A stretch of 59,753 nt of DNA from Kiritimatiellia bacterium (GTDB taxonomy: Bacteria; Verrucomicrobiota; Kiritimatiellia; RFP12; UBA1067): positions 1 to 59,753 of the forward strand of contig JAFWKK010000023.1 of NCBI GenBank assembly GCA_017514235.1, read 5' to 3'. The stretch's first letter is position 1; every line of letters starts with the position of its first letter. Shown here piece after piece: positions 47,884-56,379 of the stretch. Below the pieces are notes generated by a model that had not been told where the DNA came from, ran no database searches, and was given only the letters and a program-made list of their open reading frames with translations. The position numbers were made by a program, and so were the translations under genes.

Positions 47884-50382
47884 TCAGCGGAAAATGATCT
47901 TCGTTCCCTTTTCGTAGACGAGCTTCAGTTCATGCGAAGCCGAATAGTAGCGCACCACCCAGTTGCCGGGCAGGTTGGTGGACTTGAACAGCGCACCGTC
48001 CTTGATGCCGCCGTTCAGCTTGGCAATCGTGTACTTCTTTTCCCCGTTAAGCTTCGTGGTGTCGTTGACCTGAAGCGTCATCTTCGAGAGGTCGATCTGT
48101 TCAGAATAGTTCACTCCATACAGGAGACAATCGCTATTGCCCTCAGTATCGACGTCTATTTCCAGTGCGACATCGTCCGCAATGTTGAGGGCGTGATCCA
48201 CCACTCGCAACGTGCCAAGAGAGTCCGCGCCCATGCCCGGCGCAATGGCTGAGGTTACAGTAAGGATAGCAGTTTCTGTCCCCGTACCCCAAATGCTCCC
48301 GCTGCCCTCGATTCGCGCAAAGGTCTGGCTGTAGGTGTTCATGATAAAGTTTGCGCCGGCGGCGACGCGCATCGCGATGTTCGAATTGAGCACGTTGTTT
48401 GCGCCCAACCTGAAATCACCCTGCATGACCGTCAGCGGTCCGTTGAATGTGCAGGTTCCCATCAAGGCAAACGTGCCGGCACCCCACTTGGTCACGCCGC
48501 CGTCCGTTTCCGCTCCGGACGAAATTCTCTCTGCGATGTAGAACGCATTGTAGTTCGTGACATTCATGCCTCCTTCCAACACATTGATGGACAGGCCATT
48601 GCGCGTAAATGCCGGATAATCAAGACCATTCTCCCTAAAACTATCCAGATACATGCCAGTTGTTGGATTCCCCCATTCCAACATGCCGCCGTTGAAGTTG
48701 AGCGTACCCTTCTTTCCGTCTCCCGTCACGTACAGCGCATAGGTCACGCGTAGCGTACCGCCGGTTTCAACATTCACGACAGACTTGGTGGCATCGGTCG
48801 CAATAGCCTCGTCACCTGCCATGCGCATGCGCGCAACGATCAACTTGCCACCGTTGCGAATCGTCGTCGTAGCCGCGCCGCTGTAGGCATGCCTTGTTTC
48901 ACGTCCGCCATTCCCCTCTCCCTCCAAGTCCACGACGCCTCCGTCGGAAATGGTCAACTTTGCGCTGGTGCAGACAGGGCGGCTCCCGGTCACCTTCAGC
49001 AATCCGCCCGTCACCATCAAATGTCCGGAACCGGAAATGTTCAACGGGCATCCATCGTTGACGCTCCAGCGCTCGTCGTTTGCCCCCGTACCGACGGACA
49101 GCGCTTCATTGTTTTCAAGCAATGTTGTGCCGCTGCCGATGACGGTCGGGGCGTGCACAAGCAGACGCCCCAAATGGTTCGTGCGGTCATCCGTTGGGCA
49201 GAAAGCGACCACGCCGTTGTCGCTGATTCCAGAATAGCTATACACCTCAACCACGCCATTCGATACATTCTCGCATCCGATGGTTCCCTGGACTGTCAAG
49301 GACTGATCGCTGCCAGACCACGTCTGCAATCGAGCCACGACGCCATCTGCAAGATAAAGGTTGCGGTTTGGATGGAGGCGGATATTGCTGTTGCCGCCAT
49401 GCGAAATAAATGCGGCGCCAGATTTCAGGAAGAAGATGTTGTTGGTCGGCGATTCCGGCACTGCGCCCAGATTCCTTTCAGCACGAACGCCCAACTTACC
49501 CCTTGATGAATTGAGATGGACGCCGCCGCGATAGGTGCAGGTGAAATTCGGCAGAAGCATATAGCCCTCATGCTGATCAATCCAGACACCACCGTCTGTC
49601 GGAAGGTTTTCATCTGTTCCGATCGGGCCCGGGAGGTGAGACCAACAGTCGCTGGCGGCTGTTCTTTCCTGTAGATGAACACCTCCAGAACCTAACAGAA
49701 ACTGGCTGTTGACGAACTGCCTGTCTTCATTTATGAGAGGGATAAAGGTGCCTCCATTGAAATAGAGAGTAAACTTGTTGTTCTTGATTTGATCTGCGCT
49801 GAATCTCGCTTTCAACGTACCATTGGTCAGGACAACGAGTTTCGTTGCGAGAGTACTGTCGCTGAACGGAACCATGTACGCAGATAGAGTGCCGCCATCT
49901 CCGATAGTAATCGTCGATCCTCCAGAACGCGGACGAAATCCGTAGTATATTGATGCGGTATTGGTGCAAAGATTAACTGTGTTGTAAATCGTGAGATTTC
50001 CGCCAAGCGGATCAAAGACGGTCGCCGTAACCGGGCCTCCGCGCCAAATGTGATTGCCGCCCGTGATATTGACGACGTAGGCCTCAACGCCCCCATCATC
50101 GATTGTGACATTCTCCACTCCAGTCGATGAGAACGTGGCTTCTGGAACGCTTGACGCAGTACCATTCTGGTATGTTCTCAGCGTTGAAGTCGTGGTATCT
50201 GCCGCCCAGTTGGCTGTCGTCAAATCCCAGACTGGATTCTCGGTTGTGCCGCGCCAATACTGTCGAGCGGCGTTCGCGCCAAGAGCCGCAGACATGCAAG
50301 CTGCCGCGGCAGCGAACTTCGCAAGATGGACAAACCGTGTTTCACCCCAAGGAAGTTTCCTGCCCTTTTCGATCGCTTTCAT
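47884..50382 (-). CDS. Secreted autotransporter-associated beta-strand repeat (PATR-like) protein (second copy)
   Basis: 832 residues; ATG 50382 with AAGGAG upstream. A longer basic leader (MKAIEKGRKLPWGETRF) precedes the hydrophobic signal core LAKFAAAAACMSAALGANA. Repeated beta motifs (GGSTITIGDGGTLSAY, KLTISDGGVVDLEGEGNGG, GGTLRVTYALYVTGDGKKGTLNFNGG) support a beta-helix; VTKWGAGTFALMGTCTFNGPLTV is the PATR signature. C-terminus LPGNWVVRYYSASHELKLVY then GTKIIFR parallels the 3206-5740 protein. Second gene of the RpiB-headed operon. Expected to be surface or extracellular; function unknown. Confidence 0.75.
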   Translation of the reverse strand: MKAIEKGRKLPWGETRFVHLAKFAAAAACMSAALGANAARQYWRGTTENPVWDLTTANWAADTTTSTLRTYQNGTASSVPEATFSSTGVENVTIDDGGVEAYVVNITGGNHIWRGGPVTATVFDPLGGNLTIYNTVNLCTNTASIYYGFRPRSGGSTITIGDGGTLSAYMVPFSDSTLATKLVVLTNGTLKARFSADQIKNNKFTLYFNGGTFIPLINEDRQFVNSQFLLGSGGVHLQERTAASDCWSHLPGPIGTDENLPTDGGVWIDQHEGYMLLPNFTCTYRGGVHLNSSRGKLGVRAERNLGAVPESPTNNIFFLKSGAAFISHGGNSNIRLHPNRNLYLADGVVARLQTWSGSDQSLTVQGTIGCENVSNGVVEVYSYSGISDNGVVAFCPTDDRTNHLGRLLVHAPTVIGSGTTLLENNEALSVGTGANDERWSVNDGCPLNISGSGHLMVTGGLLKVTGSRPVCTSAKLTISDGGVVDLEGEGNGGRETRHAYSGAATTTIRNGGKLIVARMRMAGDEAIATDATKSVVNVETGGTLRVTYALYVTGDGKKGTLNFNGGMLEWGNPTTGMYLDSFRENGLDYPAFTRNGLSINVLEGGMNVTNYNAFYIAERISSGAETDGGVTKWGAGTFALMGTCTFNGPLTVMQGDFRLGANNVLNSNIAMRVAAGANFIMNTYSQTFARIEGSGSIWGTGTETAILTVTSAIAPGMGADSLGTLRVVDHALNIADDVALEIDVDTEGNSDCLLYGVNYSEQIDLSKMTLQVNDTTKLNGEKKYTIAKLNGGIKDGALFKSTNLPGNWVVRYYSASHELKLVYEKGTKIIFR

Positions 50383-50413
50383 GACTGCGGCTCCTTTCGC
50401 CTTGTACTTTGAT

Positions 50414-51019
50414 TCAGCGCTTGCACATGAGCGGCACGGAGGAGAAGCCCTCCGGGCGGTCGTACAGCTCGCAGTGGCAGTCGCCGAGATGCTTCACCTT
50501 GAAGCCGTTCGCCTTGTACTCCTCGTAGTTGAAGGCGTTCAGCTCGTCAATGGCGATCTGGTGGAACTTGTCGAAGTCAGGCCACCACTCCCAGCCGCTG
50601 CCGAAGTCGTTGTAGAGGAACGCGTCAGCGCACTGCTTGCCCAGCTCGGGCGTCACGTAGAACGCGCCCATCGCAAGGACGTTCACGCCGTTGCCCGTGA
50701 TGGCGCGGAATGCCGCAGGGACGGATTCCACAACGCCGGCATGAACGCCCGGGCACTTCGACGCCGCGATGTGAATGCCCATGCCCGTGCCGCAGAAGAT
50801 GAGCGCGCGCTCGAACTCCTTTTCGGTGATCATCGCTCCGACGCGAAGCCCGATGCGGTGGAACATCAGCTCCGTGTCGTTCGGGTCGGAATCGGCCTTC
50901 ACGCCGATGTCGGTGACCGTCCAGCCCTTCTTCTCCAGGTACTCCTTGATGGCCTCCTTCAGCGGGTAGCCCGCAAAGTCCGCAGCCATGAGAATCTGCT
51001 TGTCAGCAACTTTTTTCAT
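50414..51019 (-). CDS. RpiB/LacAB-family sugar-phosphate isomerase
   Basis: 201 residues from ATG 51019 (AAGGAG 8 nt upstream). Motifs: LMAADFAGYPLKEAIKEYL (substrate loop), DIGV, FCGTGMGIHIAASKCPGVHAGVV (catalytic Cys-Gly-Thr-Gly), and NGVNVLAMGA. This family interconverts aldose and ketose 5- or 6-phosphates. It is about 50 residues longer than RpiB at the C-terminus (NYEEYKANGFKVKHLGDCHCE), as in derived LacA/B-like forms. It is the only cytosolic enzyme in an operon of secreted glycan-active proteins, so it may metabolise the sugar they release. Promoter at 51043-51071. Confidence 0.85.
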   Translation of the reverse strand: MKKVADKQILMAADFAGYPLKEAIKEYLEKKGWTVTDIGVKADSDPNDTELMFHRIGLRVGAMITEKEFERALIFCGTGMGIHIAASKCPGVHAGVVESVPAAFRAITGNGVNVLAMGAFYVTPELGKQCADAFLYNDFGSGWEWWPDFDKFHQIAIDELNAFNYEEYKANGFKVKHLGDCHCELYDRPEGFSSVPLMCKR

Positions 51020-51042
51020 TGTAGTTTTCTCCTTGTGTCTGC

Positions 51043-51071
51043 AATATACCATAATGCACCGTCCCCCGCAA
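51043..51071 (-). promoter_or_regulatory. Promoter of RpiB-headed operon
   Basis: Minus strand TTGCGG (51071-51066), 17-nt spacer ending TGG, TATATT (51048-51043). Same design as 10925-10953. Start codon 24 nt below the -10. Confidence 0.6.
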
Positions 51072-51116
51072 CCCCTGTATAGACAGGTGGCATACCAACC
51101 CGGCAGTTGGCGCTCA

Positions 51117-51222
51117 CAATTGCAAAACCTCCCCGTATGTATTTTCAGCCACGGAAATCACGGAACACGGAAACAAGCCATTAGGCTCCGTGTATTCTAT
51201 GCATTCCGCGGTTTTGCAATTG
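51117..51222. repeat. MITE-like hairpin element with 13-bp perfect inverted ends
   Basis: CAATTGCAAAACC at 51117-51129 is exactly complementary to 51210-51222. Inside, ACACGGA (51165-51171) pairs with TCCGTGT (51187-51193), and GCC/GGC continue the stem. CACGGAA-type units occur three times in the left half. The element fills the gap between the GH42-like stop (51226) and the RpiB promoter. It may be a miniature element or an end-of-transcript hairpin. Confidence 0.7.
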
Positions 51223-51225
51223 CCT

Positions 51226-53640
51226 CTACCGATAGCGAAAGATCGTAGTCGACATGCCGTCGCCCGGCGGCGTGAAGACGATGCGGTCGGTATCGGCGGC
51301 GATCTCGCGCCGCTCGGGGTACAGCATCGTCACCTTTGCACGACGCGGCAGACGAATCGTCTTCTCCCCTCCCGTCGCACAGTGGAGCGCCACGCAGGCC
51401 GCGCTGGCGTAGACGGCGGAGTCCGCGTCATCGTTCCAGATGTGGAGGCCCTCCTTGGCGAAAAGCGTACGCAGCTCCGCCGTCGTCATCGGCTTTTCCG
51501 GCAGAAGCACGCATCTCCCCTTCCCGCGCAGCGTAGCGACAATCCGCTCTTTCTCAGGCGTCAAATGGTGAAGGTTGCAGAAGAAGTACATCTTGTAGTC
51601 CTTCAGCTTGCCGGAGGCAACGTCCGCGACAGACGCCGTATCGAACGGCACGCCCGCATGCCCCAGCGCATAGACGAGCCCGCTCGTCCGCTCGTGGCAG
51701 AACGATGCGGAATCGGCGTTGGTGTAGAGGACGCTTTCGAAGTCGCCGGCGACAAGCACCTCGGCCACGCTGCGGCAGTCCTTGATCTCGCGGCGGATCG
51801 GATATATCTTCCTGAACAGCTCCGTAAACTCCGGCGCGTCGTACCAGCCGTAGCCGAAGTCGTAGTACCAGAACCCGCACCCCCAGCAGAGCGACCCCGC
51901 AAAGTCGCGCGCGAGGAGCGCGATATCGTCCGAGCGCGTCTTCGCATGCAGGTTGTCGCCGACGGCCTTGTGCAGCGTCGTGCGCGTGTCGGCCTCGAGG
52001 ACGGCCAGCTTTCCGCGCCGGCGGAATCCCTCAAGGAGACACCTCGCGTACTCAAGGTTCCCGCCGCCGCGCGCGGCCACCGCATAGTCGTAGGGAGAGC
52101 AGAGGAAATCGACGCAGGGGGAGTCGAGAACCGCATCCGTCTCCAGGTGCCAGCCTTCGGCGCGGAACGGCATGCCGAAGAAGTAGCCGTAGTAGTTGCC
52201 GACGAGGGCGCGTCCGCCGCAGGCGTCTTTCACGGCCTTGTCGAACGCCAGCAGGGTGTCGCGCACCTCCTGGCCCATGAACCGCGCGAAATCGAGCGCG
52301 GCGCGGTCCTTCACCGGGTCGCGCATCACGCCGGCCGAGGTCCTGAGTCGCTCCTCCTTCGACGGAATCGGCTTGCCGAACGCCGCCGCCATCGCCTTGC
52401 CGGTATCGGGCATGCACTCCGCCATGCCGTAGTAGTGCCATTCGTGGTAGACGCCGAAGTCGGGGCGGTACGCGAAGATGCGCTTCGCGTAGGGCGTCGA
52501 CTCGAGGTGGCTCACGAGTCGCGAGATGTAGTCGCACATGTCGCGCCGCCACACCTTCGACGCGAACGAAGGGGCGCGGCAGTTCTTGATGTGGTCCCAC
52601 TCCGCCGGATTCACCTCGGCGTTGGCATAGGCGACAAGCTCGTCGGGGTGCGCGTCCATCCACCACTTCGGCGGAAAGCTCGTCGTGATGCAGAACTGGA
52701 ACCGCGCCTCCGGGTCGATGGACAGGACGTCGTGCATCTTGCGCTCGGCGTCGGCGAAGTCGATGGAGCCGTCCGGCCGCCACACGTTGGGCGTGAGGAC
52801 GCCTAGCCCGTACACGTGCATCCCCGCGTCGCGGAACGCCGCGACCTGCCGCCGCAGGCTTCTGTTGCCTCCGTTCCAGTTCTCGTTGACGTTGTAGTAC
52901 GTGGTCTCGAACCGCCTCCCGCCGATGTCGAAGTACGACTTCCCCTTCTCGTACACGACCTTGCAGACGGGCTTGGTCTCGCGTTCGATCGCGGCAAGGG
53001 CCTTCTTGGCGCGGGCTTCCCGCGCCGCCACGACTTCGGCGCGGCGGCAGCGCTCGCCGTACAGCTCCATCTGCGTCATGTCGGCGACGGACGTCCAGGG
53101 CGCGGCGAACAGGTCGCCGTAGACCTTCACCCGGCTCCATCCCGAATCGTCGAAGCCGACTGTCGTCCAATCCGGCGGGGCGACGCGTCCCGCCGAGCCG
53201 ACATCAGCCGCACATTTCCAGCTGCCGTCCGTATAGACGCTGTCGTGCCGCCCGTCGGCGTACTCAAGGTCGATGGACACGCACACGCCGCCGGCGGCGG
53301 CAAGGTTCCGCCCCTCTATCGCCAGCACATGGCGGCCCGGCTTCTTGAGGAGTGCGGCCAGGTCGGCGGCCTTATCGACCATCATCGCGGAATGCGGCAT
53401 CTTCTCGCCATCGACAAAGACCGTGCCGGTGTCGTCCACCCACCAGCGGGCCTCCGCCCTTACCAGCCCCTCTTTCGTCTCGAATGTCTTGCGATAGTAG
53501 CGAGGCTTGCCGATGCCGTCCGCGAACGGCTCGTCGGGACAAACCCACATGACGACGCTCGTCGGCAGGTCGTCAGAAACGTCCGTCCCGTAAAGCATTG
53601 TCCCCGCAACAACGGGAAAGAGAATAGCGGCAAGCATCTT
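51226..53640 (-). CDS. GH42-like (clan A) glycoside hydrolase, secreted
   Basis: 804 residues from ATG 53640; a GTG at 53646 overlapping the LamG stop (GTGA) would add two residues. Signal peptide MLAAILFPVVAGTMLYG. An N-terminal jelly roll (~30-165; RKTFETKEGLVRAEARWWVDDTG) precedes a barrel with YNVNENWNGGNRSLRRQVAAFRDAGMHVYGLGV and RPDGSIDFADAERKM as in GH42-type enzymes. The usual NE acid/base motif is not seen; GVYHEWHYYG may supply the Glu, and LAVLEADTRTTLH the nucleophile. The tail has a trimerisation-like/Rossmann domain (LPEKPMTTAELRTLFAKEG). Copy C of the 27-bp repeat lies in frame, encoding GSAGRVAPP. Class likely, specificity unknown. Confidence 0.65.
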   Translation of the reverse strand, partial: KMLAAILFPVVAGTMLYGTDVSDDLPTSVVMWVCPDEPFADGIGKPRYYRKTFETKEGLVRAEARWWVDDTGTVFVDGEKMPHSAMMVDKAADLAALLKKPGRHVLAIEGRNLAAAGGVCVSIDLEYADGRHDSVYTDGSWKCAADVGSAGRVAPPDWTTVGFDDSGWSRVKVYGDLFAAPWTSVADMTQMELYGERCRRAEVVAAREARAKKALAAIERETKPVCKVVYEKGKSYFDIGGRRFETTYYNVNENWNGGNRSLRRQVAAFRDAGMHVYGLGVLTPNVWRPDGSIDFADAERKMHDVLSIDPEARFQFCITTSFPPKWWMDAHPDELVAYANAEVNPAEWDHIKNCRAPSFASKVWRRDMCDYISRLVSHLESTPYAKRIFAYRPDFGVYHEWHYYGMAECMPDTGKAMAAAFGKPIPSKEERLRTSAGVMRDPVKDRAALDFARFMGQEVRDTLLAFDKAVKDACGGRALVGNYYGYFFGMPFRAEGWHLETDAVLDSPCVDFLCSPYDYAVAARGGGNLEYARCLLEGFRRRGKLAVLEADTRTTLHKAVGDNLHAKTRSDDIALLARDFAGSLCWGCGFWYYDFGYGWYDAPEFTELFRKIYPIRREIKDCRSVAEVLVAGDFESVLYTNADSASFCHERTSGLVYALGHAGVPFDTASVADVASGKLKDYKMYFFCNLHHLTPEKERIVATLRGKGRCVLLPEKPMTTAELRTLFAKEGLHIWNDDADSAVYASAACVALHCATGGEKTIRLPRRAKVTMLYPERREIAADTDRIVFTPPGDGMSTTIFRYR
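53174..53200 (-). repeat. 27-bp coding-embedded repeat, copy C
   Basis: Begins GGCGGGGCGACG and ends CCCGCCGAGCCG (plus strand); differs from copy B at one base. It is read as GSAGRVAPP, the same frame as copy A, in an unrelated gene. Confidence 0.8.
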
Positions 53641-53642
53641 GG

Positions 53643-56204
53643 TCACCTAATCATGATCGTCATGCCAATCTTCGGAGGCGCAGTGTATACGAGTTTCGTT
53701 CCATCGACGACGGCGACCGTGCCCTGATGATTGACGTCAGTGTTGACGAACGAGAGACCGTTGGCCAGCGCCGACAGCGCGGCGGACGAATCCTCTTCGC
53801 ACTCGACAAGCGTGATGCTTTCCTCGGCATGCTTCTTTCCAAACATCTGCGCGTCAAGTACAATCCCGGCACCGGCCGTGGCGGTCATGCCACCAGCGAC
53901 AGTAAGCATCGCCGCGTTCGTCGCATCCACGCCGGAAGGCACCGTCACCTTCAGCTTCGCGCCAGCGCCGACGGAAAGCGACTCGACGACCGTCTCATCA
54001 TTCAGCGTCACTGTGTAGTCGCCGTTCGGCAGAACGACGGCATCTGACGCGCCAGGAACGTTAGCCGTGGCCTGCTTCCACGCCGTCCATGTCTTGTTCG
54101 TGAAGAGTCCGTCGCCCGCATTCCAAGTGAACGTCTGCGCATCGAGACCGAAGCGACGCCTGTCAACCTTGTAGTTGTAAGCGACCTTTTCGGGAGTGAA
54201 TGTGCTGCTGTAGGTGCGGATGGCGAAGATGTCGCCCGTAAAGGCATAATAGCTGCCCGACTGTATTCGCCCGCCTACCTGCACATAGCTCGCCCCTTGG
54301 CCCCAGTTGTCATTATATGCACCATACTGAATCTTTGCGCCATTTGCGTAGGCCGCCTCGTTCCCATCGCTCAAAATTCCCGTCAGCGAGTAGCGCCCAA
54401 CCGTATAATACGAGAAATTGGTTGTCGCCCAGCTGTTTCGCCATTGGACGCGATTCCCCGCAAACGCCAGAACTCTGTTGTTAAGACCAGCGCTGAACAG
54501 CATGGATGATGCACCGTGATTGGCGTTCATGTACACGACCTCAAGCGTGTTGTAGGCCTGAGACGTAGTTCCCGTGGCCGCCATCGTGCTGCTGACGACA
54601 CTCATCAGCGCCGTGTCGGTCCAGACGCCGGAGCCGACCGTCAGATCCATACCGCCCGAAACAAGATTCTTCCAAGTCTTTGCGGACGAGTCGTGCTGCC
54701 CCCTTCCTACGTTGTCCGTGCCGTCCCAATGCGCGGTCAGTCCTTCCTGAACATAGCTGGAGCTTGTCAGGAACCGCTTGCAGTCGATCCGGTGATTTCT
54801 CGCCAGTTCGGCTTTCGTAAGGCGCCGGTTGTAGAGACGTATGGCATACACCTCACCGTACCAGAGATACGGGTTCGCCGTACCCAACCGCCCGCCAATC
54901 GATATGCCCGTCCCTACGCCCCAGTTGTTTCCGCGTGCGCCATCTTCGCGCTGATTCGCGTCCTTGAACACGTCCGTCACAATGCCGTTATCATCGTACC
55001 GTCCGGCAAGGAAGTTGATTTCAGACGAGCAATACGGTTGATAGACATATTTCGTCACGGTGGATTGGTTGTCTGCCGTGTCACCAGAGAAATAGGCGCG
55101 CTGATTTCCGCTGTCAGCATCGAAAAGTACGAACCGCGTCTTGCGGCCGCTGTTAAACATGATGCGCCCGCTTGAGCTCGTCCTCTTGCAGACAACCTCG
55201 ATAGTCTTGTACTCTGGGGTTACGCTGTCCGCAACCGCCGAAACGCCATTCACCACAAGCGCCCGGCCCTCCGCGTTCCAGCTGCCGTTCTCATTGAGCG
55301 TCAGGTCGTAGCCGCCGCCAGCGAGGTTTTTCCACGTCGTCGCGTTAGGATCGTGGACGCCTGTGCCAGCGTTGTCGATGCCGTCCCACTGCACGAGGAG
55401 CCCGTCCTGGACATAGTCCGAACTCGCCGGCAACTGCTCGCCGAAACGCGCCACGTCGATCGCGTGGTTCTGGGCGATTTCCGCCGCCGTCAACTCGCAG
55501 TCGTAGATGCGGATTGTCGAGACTTCGCCGTACCATGGATATTCCGCAGCGCCACCACTGCTTTGCCGGGCGCCGATCATCATTACATAGCCAGGCCAGA
55601 AGTCGTTTTTGACTGTAGTGGTTCGCTGAACGCCATCTCCATACACGGCTGCAGCAGTTGCGCTGGCGTCGGTGAACACGCCCGCCATTGAGCGCAGCGA
55701 ACGCAGGTTATCTGCCTCGTTGTGCCAATTGACGCATTGATGCGTCGTGTTCTGCTTACCGGAAAAATATCCCTTCGTTACATTGTCGCCGTAGTCGAAC
55801 ACAATAAGCTGCCGAATGTCATTGTCCCCGCTGGCAAAGAGAATGCGCCCATTGGTCGCACCGGGAGTCATCGTCATCCTGAAGACAACCTCAATGGTCT
55901 TGTAACCATGCATGCTGTTCTTCGATACAGCCGAGCAACTGTTGACGACGAGCCTGTCGCCGTTCTTCCAGCAGGCGCTGTTCGTGAGCGTCAGGTCGTA
56001 GGTGCTGCCGGAACTGGCGAGGTTCTTCCAGACCTTCGCGTTCGGGTCGTGCGTTCCCGCGCCGACATTGTCGATGGCGTCCCATTGGGCCATCAGGTGT
56101 TCACGCTGCGCATAGCTTGCACTGGTGTAGGTGGTGGCATATGAGGATGCTGCGAACGCCGCAACAAGCGCTACGGCGACAACGGCAGGGAGCATGTTCT
56201 TCAT
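53643..56204 (-). CDS. Secreted protein with three LamG-like modules
   Basis: 853 residues from ATG 56204 (AGGAA 8 nt upstream; longer frame to 56267 runs into the promoter). Signal peptide MKNMLPAVVAVALVAAFAASSYA. Three modules open with MAQWDAIDNVGAGTHDPNAKVWKNLA, VQWDGIDNAGTGVHDPNATTWKNLA and AHWDGTDNVGRGQHDSSAKTWKNLV, each about 225 residues and closing with an IRxYxxxLTxAExxxNHxID motif. A C-terminal beta region ends VDGTKLVYTAPPKIGMTIMIR. The stop overlaps the GTG of the GH42-like gene. Neighbour 56380-59613 is a close relative. Likely an extracellular ligand-binding protein. Confidence 0.8.
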   Translation of the reverse strand: MKNMLPAVVAVALVAAFAASSYATTYTSASYAQREHLMAQWDAIDNVGAGTHDPNAKVWKNLASSGSTYDLTLTNSACWKNGDRLVVNSCSAVSKNSMHGYKTIEVVFRMTMTPGATNGRILFASGDNDIRQLIVFDYGDNVTKGYFSGKQNTTHQCVNWHNEADNLRSLRSMAGVFTDASATAAAVYGDGVQRTTTVKNDFWPGYVMMIGARQSSGGAAEYPWYGEVSTIRIYDCELTAAEIAQNHAIDVARFGEQLPASSDYVQDGLLVQWDGIDNAGTGVHDPNATTWKNLAGGGYDLTLNENGSWNAEGRALVVNGVSAVADSVTPEYKTIEVVCKRTSSSGRIMFNSGRKTRFVLFDADSGNQRAYFSGDTADNQSTVTKYVYQPYCSSEINFLAGRYDDNGIVTDVFKDANQREDGARGNNWGVGTGISIGGRLGTANPYLWYGEVYAIRLYNRRLTKAELARNHRIDCKRFLTSSSYVQEGLTAHWDGTDNVGRGQHDSSAKTWKNLVSGGMDLTVGSGVWTDTALMSVVSSTMAATGTTSQAYNTLEVVYMNANHGASSMLFSAGLNNRVLAFAGNRVQWRNSWATTNFSYYTVGRYSLTGILSDGNEAAYANGAKIQYGAYNDNWGQGASYVQVGGRIQSGSYYAFTGDIFAIRTYSSTFTPEKVAYNYKVDRRRFGLDAQTFTWNAGDGLFTNKTWTAWKQATANVPGASDAVVLPNGDYTVTLNDETVVESLSVGAGAKLKVTVPSGVDATNAAMLTVAGGMTATAGAGIVLDAQMFGKKHAEESITLVECEEDSSAALSALANGLSFVNTDVNHQGTVAVVDGTKLVYTAPPKIGMTIMIR

Positions 56205-56237
56205 GAAAATTGTTCCTATGCTTGATTTTATATGCAA

Positions 56238-56267
56238 ATTATAGCATAAAATGTCGCGGCAATGCAA
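56238..56267 (-). promoter_or_regulatory. Promoter of LamG / GH42-like pair
   Basis: Minus strand TTGCAT (56267-56262), 18-nt spacer, TATAAT (56243-56238), 34 nt above the start codon. Spacing and the GC-TATAAT context match modules at 29176 and 38368. Confidence 0.6.
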
Positions 56268-56379
56268 TGACGAGAAAAACTTTTCATCAACATCACAACC
56301 GCATAAATTGGCCGTGTCATTTTTGCAAGACGGATTTCGGCGTTTTTGTCATTTTTGCAACGCCGCGCTTTGCCCGACG

